From positions 124,001 through 188,000 of the forward strand of contig NZ_VFWX01000010.1 in NCBI RefSeq assembly GCF_006442965.1: 64,000 nt of DNA, written 5' to 3'. The stretch is from Mesorhizobium sp. CU3 (GTDB lineage: Bacteria > Pseudomonadota > Alphaproteobacteria > Rhizobiales > Rhizobiaceae). A program made the position numbers and the translations under genes. Within the stretch, counting starts at the first letter, position 1, and every line of letters starts with the position of its first letter. The notes under the pieces were generated by a model. It ran no database searches, was not told where the DNA came from, and saw only the letters and a program-made list of their open reading frames with translations. Of this stretch, positions 54,715-62,589 are shown in pieces.

Positions 54715-54978
54715 GGACCGGTGGTCTGTCTGTAGTGCTCCGCCAGCATAGCTGATCTGCCAGGTGGCGATCCGAGCCACCAGCAGATCCGCTTTCGCCG
54801 GCAGCTTGGCGCCTCATGTCGGGCGTCCAAGTGAACTTTGCCGCCGCCTCAAAGCGGATGTCGTGAGACGCGCCCGAAGCCGTGCCCGTAAGCTGAGATT
54901 GGCAACCCTATTCCGCGATCCAGTTGCAAGCTGTAGCCTGCGTCCCGTCACCACGAACTTTGAAAGGGAGGAGCAGCG

Positions 54979-55296
54979 ATGCCGAAATATCTCGTCCAGG
55001 GTTCTTACACAGATCAGGGTCTCAAGGGCTTGCTGAATGAGGGCGGTTCGAAACGGCGAATGATGGTCGAAAAGCTCGCCGAGGAGATCGGCGGCAAACT
55101 CGACGTGTTCTATTTCGCCTTCGGCAGCGATGACTTCGTTATCATTCTCGACCTGCCGAGCAACATTGACATGGCTGCGACCGCCATTGTCGCTCAGGCC
55201 AGCGGCATGGTGAAGTCTCGGGTCACGGTGCTCATGGATCCGAAGGATGTGGACCAAGCCGTTCAAAGGAAGATCGACTTCCGCCCACCATCGTAG
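54979..55296 (+). CDS. GYD-domain protein
   Basis: 105 residues with the ferredoxin-like GYD domain (YLVQGSYTDQGLKGLLNEGG, VFYFAFGSDDFVIILDLPSN). GYD proteins are small and dimeric, of unknown function. GGGAGGAGCAGCG precedes the ATG. It stands alone; its end is seven bases from the convergent RsmB-like gene. Confidence 0.92.
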   Translation: MPKYLVQGSYTDQGLKGLLNEGGSKRRMMVEKLAEEIGGKLDVFYFAFGSDDFVIILDLPSNIDMAATAIVAQASGMVKSRVTVLMDPKDVDQAVQRKIDFRPPS

Positions 55297-55303
55297 GCTT
55301 AAA

Positions 55304-56614
55304 TTAGGACGCGAGCGCGCCTTCTCGCTGCATGACGGCGGCAAAGAAGCCGTCAGTATCATGGCGCGCGGGTGTCAGCGACAGATGGTCGGGATGGGCT
55401 GAAGTGGTCAGTTGCGGCGCGGCCTCGCGCAGCGGCACGGCGCGAAAAGCGGGATGCGCCGCCAGGAAAGCGGCCACCTGGTCCTCATTCTCCTCGGACA
55501 TCAAGGAGCATGTCGCGTAGACCAGCCGTCCGCCGGGCTTCACCAGGCGCGCAGCGCTCGCCAGGATGCGGGCCTGCAGCGATACGAGATTGTCCAGCCC
55601 CTTTTCCTCCGGCGCGCGCCAGCGCGCATCGGGATTGCGCCGCCACGTGCCGGTGCCGCTGCATGGCGCGTCGACCAGCACGCGATCGAACCCGCCCTTG
55701 TGGCGCTTGATCCAGCGGTCCGTTTCGCTGGCCAGAAGCCGCGTCTCGATATTGTGCAGCCCTGCCCGCCGAAACCGCTCGGCGCCGCGCTTCAGACGGC
55801 CTTCCATGACGTCGCAGGCGACGACATGGCCCTTGTTGTTCATCTGCGTGGCGATGGCCAGTGTCTTGCCGCCGGCGCCGGCGCAGAAATCGACGACGCG
55901 CTCGCCCGGCCTGGCGTCTACCAGCATGGCGACAAGCTGCGAGCCCTCGTCCTGGATCTCGACTTCGCCATTCTTCAGCATCGGCAGGCCCGCCAGCGAG
56001 GGGCGCTCCTGCACGCGGATGCCGCAAGGCGCGAGCGCCGACGGCTCAGCCCGCAAGCCGAGATCCTTCAGCGCGGAAAGCATGGCCTCGCGGGTCGACT
56101 TGAGCGGATTGACGCGCAGGTCAAGCGGCGCCGGCGTCAGCAGCGCGGCCATCTCCCGGCCGAATGCTTCCTTGAAGCGGCGCCGCAGCGGATCGGCCGC
56201 CCAGGACGGGCATTCAAGGCGCACGTCCTGCGGCATGCCGGGATGGTCGATCGTGCCGTCCTGCAATTTGACCAGCAGCGCGCGCTCGCGATCCGTCAGC
56301 ATGGCCGGCGCGAATTTCGCGCCATTGAACAGGCGCTCGACCTGATCGAGCGTCCTACCTTCCTTAAGCGTGAGCCACGCGAGCAGCCGGTTGCGAGGCA
56401 CATCCTCGCGCCCATGCCTGGCCAGCCACCAGCCAAGCCGCGCATGATGCCGCAGAAGCGCATAGAGCAGCTCCAGGATCTGCCCACGGTCCCCGTCGCC
56501 GATATAGCGCCGGGTGCGAAACCAGGCCGAGACGACAGCATCCGCGGGACGCGCGACGCTGTCGACTTCATGCATGAGTTCAATTGTGGCTTGCAGGCGA
56601 GCGGCGGCGTTCAC
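55304..56614 (-). CDS. RsmB/NOP-type RNA (cytosine-5) methyltransferase
   Basis: 436 residues. An N-terminal NusB-like helical part (residues ~1-130) precedes the methyltransferase: SAM motif VVDFCAGAGGKTLAIA, VACDVMEGRLKRGAERFRRA, motif IV DAPCSGTGTWRRNPDARWRA with the Cys that releases product, and motif VI YATCSLMSEENEDQV with the catalytic Cys. Both Cys are intact. Expected to methylate C5 of a cytosine in 16S rRNA (RsmB-like) or another RNA. The GTG at 56614 is the start; ribosome site is weak. Confidence 0.94.
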   Translation of the reverse strand: MNAAARLQATIELMHEVDSVARPADAVVSAWFRTRRYIGDGDRGQILELLYALLRHHARLGWWLARHGREDVPRNRLLAWLTLKEGRTLDQVERLFNGAKFAPAMLTDRERALLVKLQDGTIDHPGMPQDVRLECPSWAADPLRRRFKEAFGREMAALLTPAPLDLRVNPLKSTREAMLSALKDLGLRAEPSALAPCGIRVQERPSLAGLPMLKNGEVEIQDEGSQLVAMLVDARPGERVVDFCAGAGGKTLAIATQMNNKGHVVACDVMEGRLKRGAERFRRAGLHNIETRLLASETDRWIKRHKGGFDRVLVDAPCSGTGTWRRNPDARWRAPEEKGLDNLVSLQARILASAARLVKPGGRLVYATCSLMSEENEDQVAAFLAAHPAFRAVPLREAAPQLTTSAHPDHLSLTPARHDTDGFFAAVMQREGALAS

Positions 56615-56802
56615 GGGACGAGGAGCTGGCTGAAAAAACGCCTATATAGGCGAGACAGGCGCTCCTGACCATTGGTTGCGGGTGTCGGTTCAGCGGCACT
56701 ACACCGCCGACGGCAATGCCACCCGCAAAAACAGCAAAGCTGATCGCGATAGGCAACTCGAGGCGGATTGAAGCCCGGTTCCGCCAGCGGTGGTGCCTAG
56801 CT

Positions 56803-57090
56803 CTATGTTGCCTTCACGATTCTGGGCTTGGCCGGTCGGCGGGGCTGGCTCGCGCTCTCGATAGTCAAGGCCAATCGCTTCTCATCCTCGATGGCGCGAT
56901 CGACCGCCTCGATCTGCTCCTGGAGCAACTGCAGCTGGGCTCCATAGCTGGAGCCATCGCTGTCCCCGATCTGGAAACCGCTGGCTCGCATTGCGTCACG
57001 CGTATGGTGGACGTTGCGGACGCCTTCGCGTCGGGTCGCGACCAGAATTTCCCTGAACTCTCCAAGACGTTCAACATGGCTACGGGTCAT
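56803..57090 (-). CDS. 95-residue protein of unknown function
   Basis: A charged helical protein, MTRSHVERLGEFREILVATR at the start and AQLQLLQEQIEAVDRAIEDE later, which could form a coiled coil. AGGAGC lies well placed before the ATG at 57090. No family recognised. It is at the edge of the more AT-rich patch that holds the GHKL ATPase genes. Confidence 0.55.
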   Translation of the reverse strand: MTRSHVERLGEFREILVATRREGVRNVHHTRDAMRASGFQIGDSDGSSYGAQLQLLQEQIEAVDRAIEDEKRLALTIESASQPRRPAKPRIVKAT

Positions 57091-57210
57091 CGCTTGCTCC
57101 TATTTCGCCATCGCCGACGGCGCTTCAAAACGGCCGCGAAACGCTACAGGAGATACTCTCGACAAAGCATGAGTTCGAAAGATCAAATTTGAATGGCTTG
57201 GGGGATGGTG

Positions 57211-57349
57211 CGGATCGCCTATGCCGCCGTCTACGCGGCAATGATCGACCCCACGGTGTTCACTGAGGGGGCGACACCCGCGTGGAGACCGCCGCCTGCT
57301 GGACCAAGGGAATGGTAGTCCGCAATTTCTAAAAAGTTGGGCGGCAACC
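57211..57349 (+). pseudogene. decayed fragment of a nucleoside hydrolase gene
   Basis: Frame one reads RIAYAAVYAAMIDPTVFTEG; a frameshifted continuation reads GDTRVETAACWTKGMVVRNF and then a stop, and the next bases resemble the GGM that follows in the intact protein. These match IAYPAVHDACCVAAMIDPTVFT and ADIRVEIAGRWTKGMTVCNF of the nucleoside hydrolase at 50137-51111, with an internal deletion, a frameshift and a nonsense codon. Only ~46 codons remain. It comes from a paralogue, not a recent copy, because many silent positions differ. Confidence 0.8.
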
Positions 57350-57362
57350 ACGGCGAGCCACG

Positions 57363-57803
57363 TTAAGCGGCGTCAACCTGTTCAACCTTTGATACCTTGA
57401 TCATTTCGCGGGCCCATTTCCTGGCAACGGTCAACCCTTGCTTATAGTCGTCTGCAGCCATGGAAAGTGACTCCGGTGAGGTCGCCCGCTCTAGGTCATC
57501 GCCCGACCAGTCGTCGGACAATCGCTTGCTGATCGCGTAGCACGTTACCTTTCCGACGCGAAAAGCCGCGGAGCGACGCGCTGCTCGAAGTGCTTCAGTT
57601 CGCACGACCTCGGGCTCACCAGTACCTGTCAACTCCAGTTCGAGTTCAGCCGCCATTCGCTCTATGATTGGGTATAGTCCATTCACAAACAGCGTTTGCG
57701 ACTCGCTGTAGTACAAGCCGGCGCGCCCCTTCATACCCTTATCGGAAATCTCGTCTGGATCGATCAGAATGGTTATTGTCGGCACGCGTTCTAGAGTTTG
57801 CAT
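57363..57803 (-). CDS. C-terminal part of the GHKL ATPase gene, now in another frame
   Basis: 146 residues from the first ATG (MQTLERVPTITILIDPDEIS...WAREMIKVSKVEQVDAA). The frame is open for at least 46 more codons upstream, with a protein-like acidic then basic linker (EPADIDLDVEAEIELDRSER), but with no start codon or ribosome site, and runs straight into the end of the ATPase gene at 57931-59148 one base out of phase. I therefore read it as the C-terminal domain of one ~594-residue protein separated by a one-base insertion. No domain recognised in this part. If translated alone it would be a 146-residue protein. Confidence 0.6.
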   Translation of the reverse strand: MQTLERVPTITILIDPDEISDKGMKGRAGLYYSESQTLFVNGLYPIIERMAAELELELTGTGEPEVVRTEALRAARRSAAFRVGKVTCYAISKRLSDDWSGDDLERATSPESLSMAADDYKQGLTVARKWAREMIKVSKVEQVDAA

Positions 57804-57930
57804 TGCTTTCGACGGTTTCGAGCCTGCCGGCGCTTTTCGAACCTTCGCCGATGAAGCCCGAACACCACTGGTATTTGATTGACGTTCGCTGCGATCGAGT
57901 TCGATCTCGGCTTCAACATCCAGATCAATG

Positions 57931-59148
57931 TCAGCAGGTTCCGTTAACGCGGAACTCGTCCAGCAACCGTTGAAGATCAGTCTGGAGGTCGTCGAGATTA
58001 TCGTCGGATTCCGGCGATTCAGATCGAATAACGTCTTTCACCCACTGCGGCATCAGTTCGCGAACATAGTCCATGAAATCGTCAGCAGTTAAAGTCGCGC
58101 GGTCCTTGGGCCACAGTAGGCCATCGCGATATTGGTTAGGAAGCGCCATAGTGTCGGGAATCTCAATCTCGACAGTGAGCACCTTGGACCCAAAAGGTAT
58201 GCCAAATTTCGGTGCGGCGGCCGACCACGCTTTGCTTGTTTTTATGTCGTACCGCTCGCCCTTGTGCACGACAGCACAGAAGGTAGTCGAAGACGTTGCC
58301 GGGTTTGCTCGAGCACTCAAGGAATGGCTCGAAAGTGGGTGCTTTGGGTCGTGAATATAGTGAATGGTCAGCCCAGAATCCTGCTCTTTTACGCGCTCCG
58401 CATTCGGCAATTTGTCCAAGATATCGGCGAGCGGTCTCAGTTGTCGGTACTTTCCTGTCTCGTCTTTGCCGCCTCCTTTGGTCATCGCCACGTCGATACG
58501 AACTTCGACGCCTTCGGAAAAATTGGCAAAGCGCCGAAAAATTGCGCTCGGCACATAACTTCGATCAACGGATTTTCCTTTGCCCATCGGTTCCGCAACC
58601 GTGTCGTGGTCTTCGCTTTCCCCAAACAGGATGACCTCAGTCCAGTCCTGCAGTGTACCTCTTCCTTCCGCGACTGCCGCCGCTGTCACGTCGTATACAG
58701 TTTGGTAGCTTCCATTCGGCAACAACACAGGAAAACGCACATAGGTACCCTCGCCTTCGTCGTAACCAATCGTGACTTCGGAGACCGCACCGTTTTTGCA
58801 TGAGCGATACCGGATGCCTGACTTTGACATCGTCAATCCGGAAACCTTTGCCCCAATCCCGAAATTGGCGTCGAGGGCCATATCTTTGCCGATGGAGGAA
58901 GATAGGTCTGTCGCCTTTTTTAATTCCGCCCCATCCATTCCAGGGCCAGTGTTCCAGAAGGCGAGCTTACGAACGCCGTCGAACTCGACCGGATAAATCT
59001 CGATGCGACGGCTACCCGCTGGCGCCAGCGCTGCGCTTTCGTCGGCATTCTTGAAGAATTCGCGAATGAGGGTGCTAACCGGCGCCTGTTCTATTAGCCG
59101 ATTGATAAGGAAGCGCTTGTCATTGATATTGAGCGGCTCGGCCTTCAA
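57931..59148 (-). CDS. GHKL-fold ATPase (HSP90/gyrase B/MutL-like), apparently truncated by frameshift
   Basis: 405 residues. Residues 1-110 hold the GHKL ATP-binding Bergerat fold: N-box IREFFKNADESAAL (N34), G1 box LAFWNTGPGMDGAEL (66-70; the usual DxGxG Asp is Asn), and G2 NFGIGAKVSGL (97-101). The remainder resembles the transducer part of such ATPases. The C terminus DEFRVNGTC ends abruptly, and the next frame continues as protein for ~190 codons. The 78-residue gene at 59153 lies four bases before the start, so both are one operon. AT-richer than the neighbourhood. Function unknown; such ATPases act in DNA repair, chromatin-like and defence systems. Confidence 0.8.
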   Translation of the reverse strand: MKAEPLNINDKRFLINRLIEQAPVSTLIREFFKNADESAALAPAGSRRIEIYPVEFDGVRKLAFWNTGPGMDGAELKKATDLSSSIGKDMALDANFGIGAKVSGLTMSKSGIRYRSCKNGAVSEVTIGYDEGEGTYVRFPVLLPNGSYQTVYDVTAAAVAEGRGTLQDWTEVILFGESEDHDTVAEPMGKGKSVDRSYVPSAIFRRFANFSEGVEVRIDVAMTKGGGKDETGKYRQLRPLADILDKLPNAERVKEQDSGLTIHYIHDPKHPLSSHSLSARANPATSSTTFCAVVHKGERYDIKTSKAWSAAAPKFGIPFGSKVLTVEIEIPDTMALPNQYRDGLLWPKDRATLTADDFMDYVRELMPQWVKDVIRSESPESDDNLDDLQTDLQRLLDEFRVNGTC

Positions 59149-59152
59149 AGCG

Positions 59153-59389
59153 CTACCCTTTCAGCTTGAACTTGTTAAAAGTCTCACCTGTCGTAGAGCT
59201 GAACTTTCGCTCTATTTCTCCGGTCGCTTCACGCAATGCTTTCACAATCGCCTTCACATCGGTGTCTGTGTATTCGTATGCACGGCTATTTGAAAGATTG
59301 CCGATTTTTCTGATTGCGTCCAGCGCGAGCTGTGTCCGACCTTCGGCAAGCCTGACGAAATTCTCCCGCCGCTCATTCTTTGATGCCAT
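59153..59389 (-). CDS. small helical protein, partner of the GHKL ATPase
   Basis: 78 residues, MASKNERRENFVRLAEGRTQ, LALDAIRKIGNLSNSRAYEY, TDTDVKAIVKALREATGEIE, highly charged and helical. I recall proteins with ENFVRLAE.R..k.l..I...NLSN...Y.Y beside ATPases or in mobile regions, mostly annotated hypothetical. It is separated from the ATPase gene by four bases. GCGAAAGGAAA precedes the ATG. Probably a regulatory or adaptor subunit; inference from operon position. Confidence 0.75.
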   Translation of the reverse strand: MASKNERRENFVRLAEGRTQLALDAIRKIGNLSNSRAYEYTDTDVKAIVKALREATGEIERKFSSTTGETFNKFKLKG

Positions 59390-59677
59390 GACGATTCCGC
59401 GAATTTCCTTTCGCTAGCAGATAGGCGAACGAATGATATTCGTCAAACATATTTCAATGAATTTCACCAAAATATTCAGAGAACTGTCAAAGGTGCGTTT
59501 TAAGCGAGAGTGTGCGGTCGCCACCATGGATTCATGGACAAATGGCCACACTGCCAATCTCAGCAAAGTCGAAAGTACACCCTCCATGCTCCGCCAGCCC
59601 TTGACGAAAATCGGCGCGCCTGTTTGAGACACGGGGACATCCGCTCCCCGGGAAAATCACCAACCGATGGCCAACCT

Positions 59678-60736
59678 GTGAAGCGCCTCTTCCGACCGCT
59701 AGCCGCCCTCCTCCTCGCCTCCACCCTCACCGGCTGCACAACCGTCTCCTATTACGCGCAGTCGATCGAGGGCCATGTCGAGATCATGGCGGCGCGCAGG
59801 AATGTCGGGGGGCTGATCCGCGATCCTTCGACGCCGAAGGCGTTGCGCGCCAAGCTGACGTCGGCTGCCGCCATACGCCGCTTTGCCACGGATGAGCTCT
59901 CGCTGCCCGACAACTCCAGCTACCGCGCTTACGTCGACATCGGCCGGGACAATGTGACCTATGCCGTCTTTGCCGCGCCGCGCTTCTCGCTGGCGCCGGT
60001 GACATGGTGCTTTCCGGTGTTCGGCTGCGTGCCTTACCGGGGTTATTTTTCGCCGAAATCCGCGGCTGAAAGTGCAGCCGGCCTGCAGCGGCAGGGGCTC
60101 GACGTCTACATCTCGGGCGTCACCGCCTATTCGACGCTGGGCTGGTTCAGCGACCCGCTGCTCTCGACCATGCTGCGCCAGGACGACAGCTATATCGCCA
60201 GCCTCATCTTCCATGAGCTGGCGCATCAGAAGGTCTATGTGAACAACGATTCCGCCTTCAACGAGGCTTTCGCGGTTTCGGTCGAGACCAGCGGCGTGCG
60301 CAAATGGCTGCGCGCCACAGGCAACCGTGCCGGATTGCGCCGCTATGATACGAACCGCCGGCGCAGCGCCGATTTTCTCAAGCTGATCGCGCAGACGCGC
60401 GACGAGTTGAGGCAGGTGTATGGCAGCCCGCGCACGCCGCAGATGATGGCGGCCGCCAAGGCGGCCACGATCGAGACGCTGCGGGCGCGCTACCGGCATT
60501 TGCGCGATACGCGCTGGGGCGGATATCGCGGATATGACGCCTGGTTCGCCGCCCCGATCAACAATGCAAAGCTTGCCGCGACTTCCGTCTATGGTGAGCA
60601 GGTGCCGGCGTTTCTGCGCCTGCTCAATTTGTGCGGCGGCGATTATCCGAGGTTCTATGCTGCGGTTCGACGGATCGGGGGTTTGCCGGCAGCTTCGCGG
60701 GTGCAGGCGCTGAAGGCGGCGGCGACGTGTGATTGA
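59678..60736 (+). CDS. lipoprotein aminopeptidase (PF10023-type zinc peptidase)
   Basis: 352 residues. Lipoprotein signal FRPLAALLLASTLTGCTT (lipobox LTGC). The zinc-peptidase motif is SLIFHELAHQKVYVNNDSAF with HELAH, then FNEAFAVSVETSGVRKWL as the third-ligand region. This matches the putative aminopeptidase family PF10023, which is poorly characterised. Membrane anchoring to the outer or inner membrane is expected. Start is the GTG at 59678; a longer frame back to 59510 is not signal-like. Stands alone, following the AT-rich patch. Confidence 0.88.
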   Translation: MKRLFRPLAALLLASTLTGCTTVSYYAQSIEGHVEIMAARRNVGGLIRDPSTPKALRAKLTSAAAIRRFATDELSLPDNSSYRAYVDIGRDNVTYAVFAAPRFSLAPVTWCFPVFGCVPYRGYFSPKSAAESAAGLQRQGLDVYISGVTAYSTLGWFSDPLLSTMLRQDDSYIASLIFHELAHQKVYVNNDSAFNEAFAVSVETSGVRKWLRATGNRAGLRRYDTNRRRSADFLKLIAQTRDELRQVYGSPRTPQMMAAAKAATIETLRARYRHLRDTRWGGYRGYDAWFAAPINNAKLAATSVYGEQVPAFLRLLNLCGGDYPRFYAAVRRIGGLPAASRVQALKAAATCD

Positions 60737-60810
60737 CGCTGGCGAGCGAGGCGGCCGGCCGCAAGTATGGTTGAGCGATGCCGGCTGGGGCAGCCAATCG
60801 CATAGGGCGC

Positions 60811-60875
60811 TCCCCCTCTCCGTCTCGGCTTCGCCGAGCCACCTCTCCCCCACCTTCGGCGGGGGCGAGGAACCC
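60811..60875. repeat. CTC/CGGCTTCGCC intergenic repeat
   Basis: CCCCTCTCCGTCTCGGCTTCGCCGAGCCACCTCTCCCCC followed by CCTTCGGCGGGGG contains nested hairpins (CTCGGC-TTC-GCCGAG). From memory this is a common rhizobial intergenic element. It is downstream of the aminopeptidase gene. Confidence 0.7.
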
Positions 60876-60920
60876 AGGATTGCGAAGGTCGCGGCCCTCG
60901 GCGATTAGCGTTGTCCAGCC

Positions 60921-60963
60921 GATAGATGGGTAACACTTTGAACCGGATAGATGGGTAACACTT
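60921..60963. repeat. two direct copies of an 18 bp unit
   Basis: GATAGATGGGTAACACTT at 60921-60938 and again at 60946-60963, spaced 25 bp apart start to start. In rhizobia such GGGTAACA sequences occur at the ends of some insertion sequences (IS481-like, from memory), so this may be what is left of one or two element ends. No transposase is present. Confidence 0.6.
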
Positions 60964-61067
60964 CTCCCCCTATGTATTATCCGCCGCAGCGCCGAGACGG
61001 AGCGGGGGCAGCGCTGCCCAATGCAATTGACCTCGGCAGCCAAGCGACGCGCGCCGTAGCCCAAAAA

Positions 61068-61098
61068 GCAAAATAGGGCCCCTTGTGGGGCCTTTTGC
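61068..61098. terminator. bidirectional terminator-like hairpin
   Basis: GCAAAA...GGCCCC-TTGT-GGGGCC...TTTTGC: a GC stem with AT arms, which gives TTTTGC on plus and TATTTTG on minus. It lies 45 bp after the 77-residue minus-strand gene and probably ends that transcript. Confidence 0.65.
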
Positions 61099-61142
61099 AA
61101 CACCATCCGGGCCGTGTGAGGCGCCAGGTCCGGCGCGCGGCT

Positions 61143-61376
61143 CTACTTGTCCGAAAACGTCACCGTCACGCCGCGCTGGCGGAAATAGGCCTGCATCAGC
61201 TTGCGGCCCTGGCGGTTGCCCTGCACCAGCTTGGCCGGCTCGAACACCGCCTCTTTGACCCCTTCGCGGGCCATCGCCGCCTTGAGCGTCGCGATATGGG
61301 CATCGAGGTCGGCATTGTCGGCCTTGATCGAGGCATAGATGCTCTCGATCGCCTGGGCCACGGTCGTTTCGCTCAC
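61143..61376 (-). CDS. 77-residue protein of unknown function
   Basis: Starts at GTG 61376 after GAAGGA (nine bases). The sequence SETTVAQAIESIYASIKADN, LDAHIATLKAAMAREGVKEA, GRKLMQAYFRQRGVTVTFSD is helical, then basic near the end. No family recognised. Terminators on both sides (61068 and 61484) make it a single-gene transcript, separate from the sugar operon. Confidence 0.7.
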   Translation of the reverse strand: MSETTVAQAIESIYASIKADNADLDAHIATLKAAMAREGVKEAVFEPAKLVQGNRQGRKLMQAYFRQRGVTVTFSDK

Positions 61377-61483
61377 TTTGTGTCGTCCTTCGGTTGGTTC
61401 AAGCGGCGCGCTTAACACAAAATCGCAGCTTCGCAATACCGATGAGAGCGTCGCAGCGCGGCAGCGACCCGCCCGAAACGAAA

Positions 61484-61507
61484 AAAGGCCCCCGTGCGGG
61501 GGCCTTT
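61484..61507. terminator. Rho-independent terminator of the sugar ABC operon
   Basis: AAAGGCCCCC-GTGC-GGGGGCCTTT, a perfect ten-pair stem with a tetraloop. On the minus strand six T follow, so it ends the operon whose last gene stops at 61536. Confidence 0.9.
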
Positions 61508-61535
61508 GCAACGTCTTCGATTGTAGAGCCCTGCC

Positions 61536-62519
61536 CTACTTCCCGGCCAACGCCTTCGCGTTCTCCGCCGTGATCGCGGTGGTGTCCACCGTCACCGTGG
61601 CGTCCACCGAGGTCGCGCAGTCGAGCAGGATTTTCTTCGACATCTCGATCGCTTCCTTGGCGCCGGTCGGATAGGTGAAGGTCGCGGCCCAGTCGCCCTT
61701 GGCGACGGCCTCGATGCCGCCGGCCGGGCCCGGCAGGCCGTCGGTGCCGATGATCTTGACGTCCTTGCCGGCGCCCTTGGCGGCAAGCAGCGCGCCCGCG
61801 GCCATCATGTCGTTCGAGGCATAGAGCACCTTGATGTCAGGATGCGCCTGCAGCATGGCGGCAAAGGCGGTCTGGGCTTTATCCGGAACCCAGTCGGCGG
61901 CCTGCTCGGCGACGATCTGGATCTTCGAGTTCGCCTTCACGCCTTCCTTGAAGCCGTTGAGGCGCTCCACCGCCGGCGTCGAGCTCGGCAGGCCTTCCAG
62001 CACCGCGGCCTCGCCGCCATCGGGCAGCAGCTTTTCGGCGGTGAACTTGCCGGCGGCCTCGGCGATCTTGAAATTGTCGCCGCCGATGAAGGCGGTGTAG
62101 TCCTTGCCGGGGTCGCCGACCGTCTTGCGGTCGAGCTCGATGACCGGAATGCCGGCATCCATGGCGCGTTTCACCGCCGGCGTCAGCGGGGCGGCTTCGA
62201 AGGGCGAGATCAGCAATATGTCGACCTTCTGGGTGATGAAATTGTCGACCTGCGAGGTCTGCGTGTTGACGTTGCCGGCGCCGTCGGCGATCTGCAACGT
62301 GAAGCCCGGCACTTCCTTGGCCGCCGCGGTCAGCTCGTCATTGACGTGCTGGCGATATGGTTCGGCGTTGTTGGCCTGCGAAAAGCCGATGACGAACTGG
62401 CCGTCCTTGGCGCAGGCCTTGACCAGCGGCTCGGCCGCATAGGCGCTGCCGGCGATGCAGACGCCCGCGCCTGCCATCAGCGCGGCCCGAAGGACGCGCG
62501 ATCCTGTCTTGGTTCTCAT
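61536..62519 (-). CDS. sugar ABC transporter, periplasmic binding protein (ribose/xylose type)
   Basis: 327 residues with a signal peptide (VLRAALMAGAGVCIAGSAYA). Pfam peripla_BP_4 type: FVIGFSQANNAEPYRQHVND, GNVNTQTSQVDNFITQKVDI, AAPLTPAVKRAMDAGIPVIE, HPDIKVLYASNDMMAAGALL and KIIGTDGLPGPAGGIEAVAK. It binds a sugar or polyol in the periplasm for the permease and ATPase encoded just upstream. Order ATPase-permease-binding protein is common for CUT2 sugar transporters. The ligand is not evident. Confidence 0.94.
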   Translation of the reverse strand: MRTKTGSRVLRAALMAGAGVCIAGSAYAAEPLVKACAKDGQFVIGFSQANNAEPYRQHVNDELTAAAKEVPGFTLQIADGAGNVNTQTSQVDNFITQKVDILLISPFEAAPLTPAVKRAMDAGIPVIELDRKTVGDPGKDYTAFIGGDNFKIAEAAGKFTAEKLLPDGGEAAVLEGLPSSTPAVERLNGFKEGVKANSKIQIVAEQAADWVPDKAQTAFAAMLQAHPDIKVLYASNDMMAAGALLAAKGAGKDVKIIGTDGLPGPAGGIEAVAKGDWAATFTYPTGAKEAIEMSKKILLDCATSVDATVTVDTTAITAENAKALAGK

Positions 62520-62589
62520 ACTACTCTCCTCCTTGTCCGGCGGGGGTGCCGGAGCGTGGTTACAGTCTCTTCCCGGTGCCGCCGGCCTC

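Noticed and set aside
54715..54978. 264 bp gap between ygiQ and the GYD gene checked for a small gene
   Set aside because: Open frames are short, start without ribosome sites and do not look like protein; it is treated as an ordinary intergenic region.
59414..59632. 72-codon minus-strand open frame between the GHKL unit and the aminopeptidase
   Set aside because: No ribosome site and no resemblance to proteins; the 288 bp gap is AT-rich and probably holds the promoter of the small helical protein gene.
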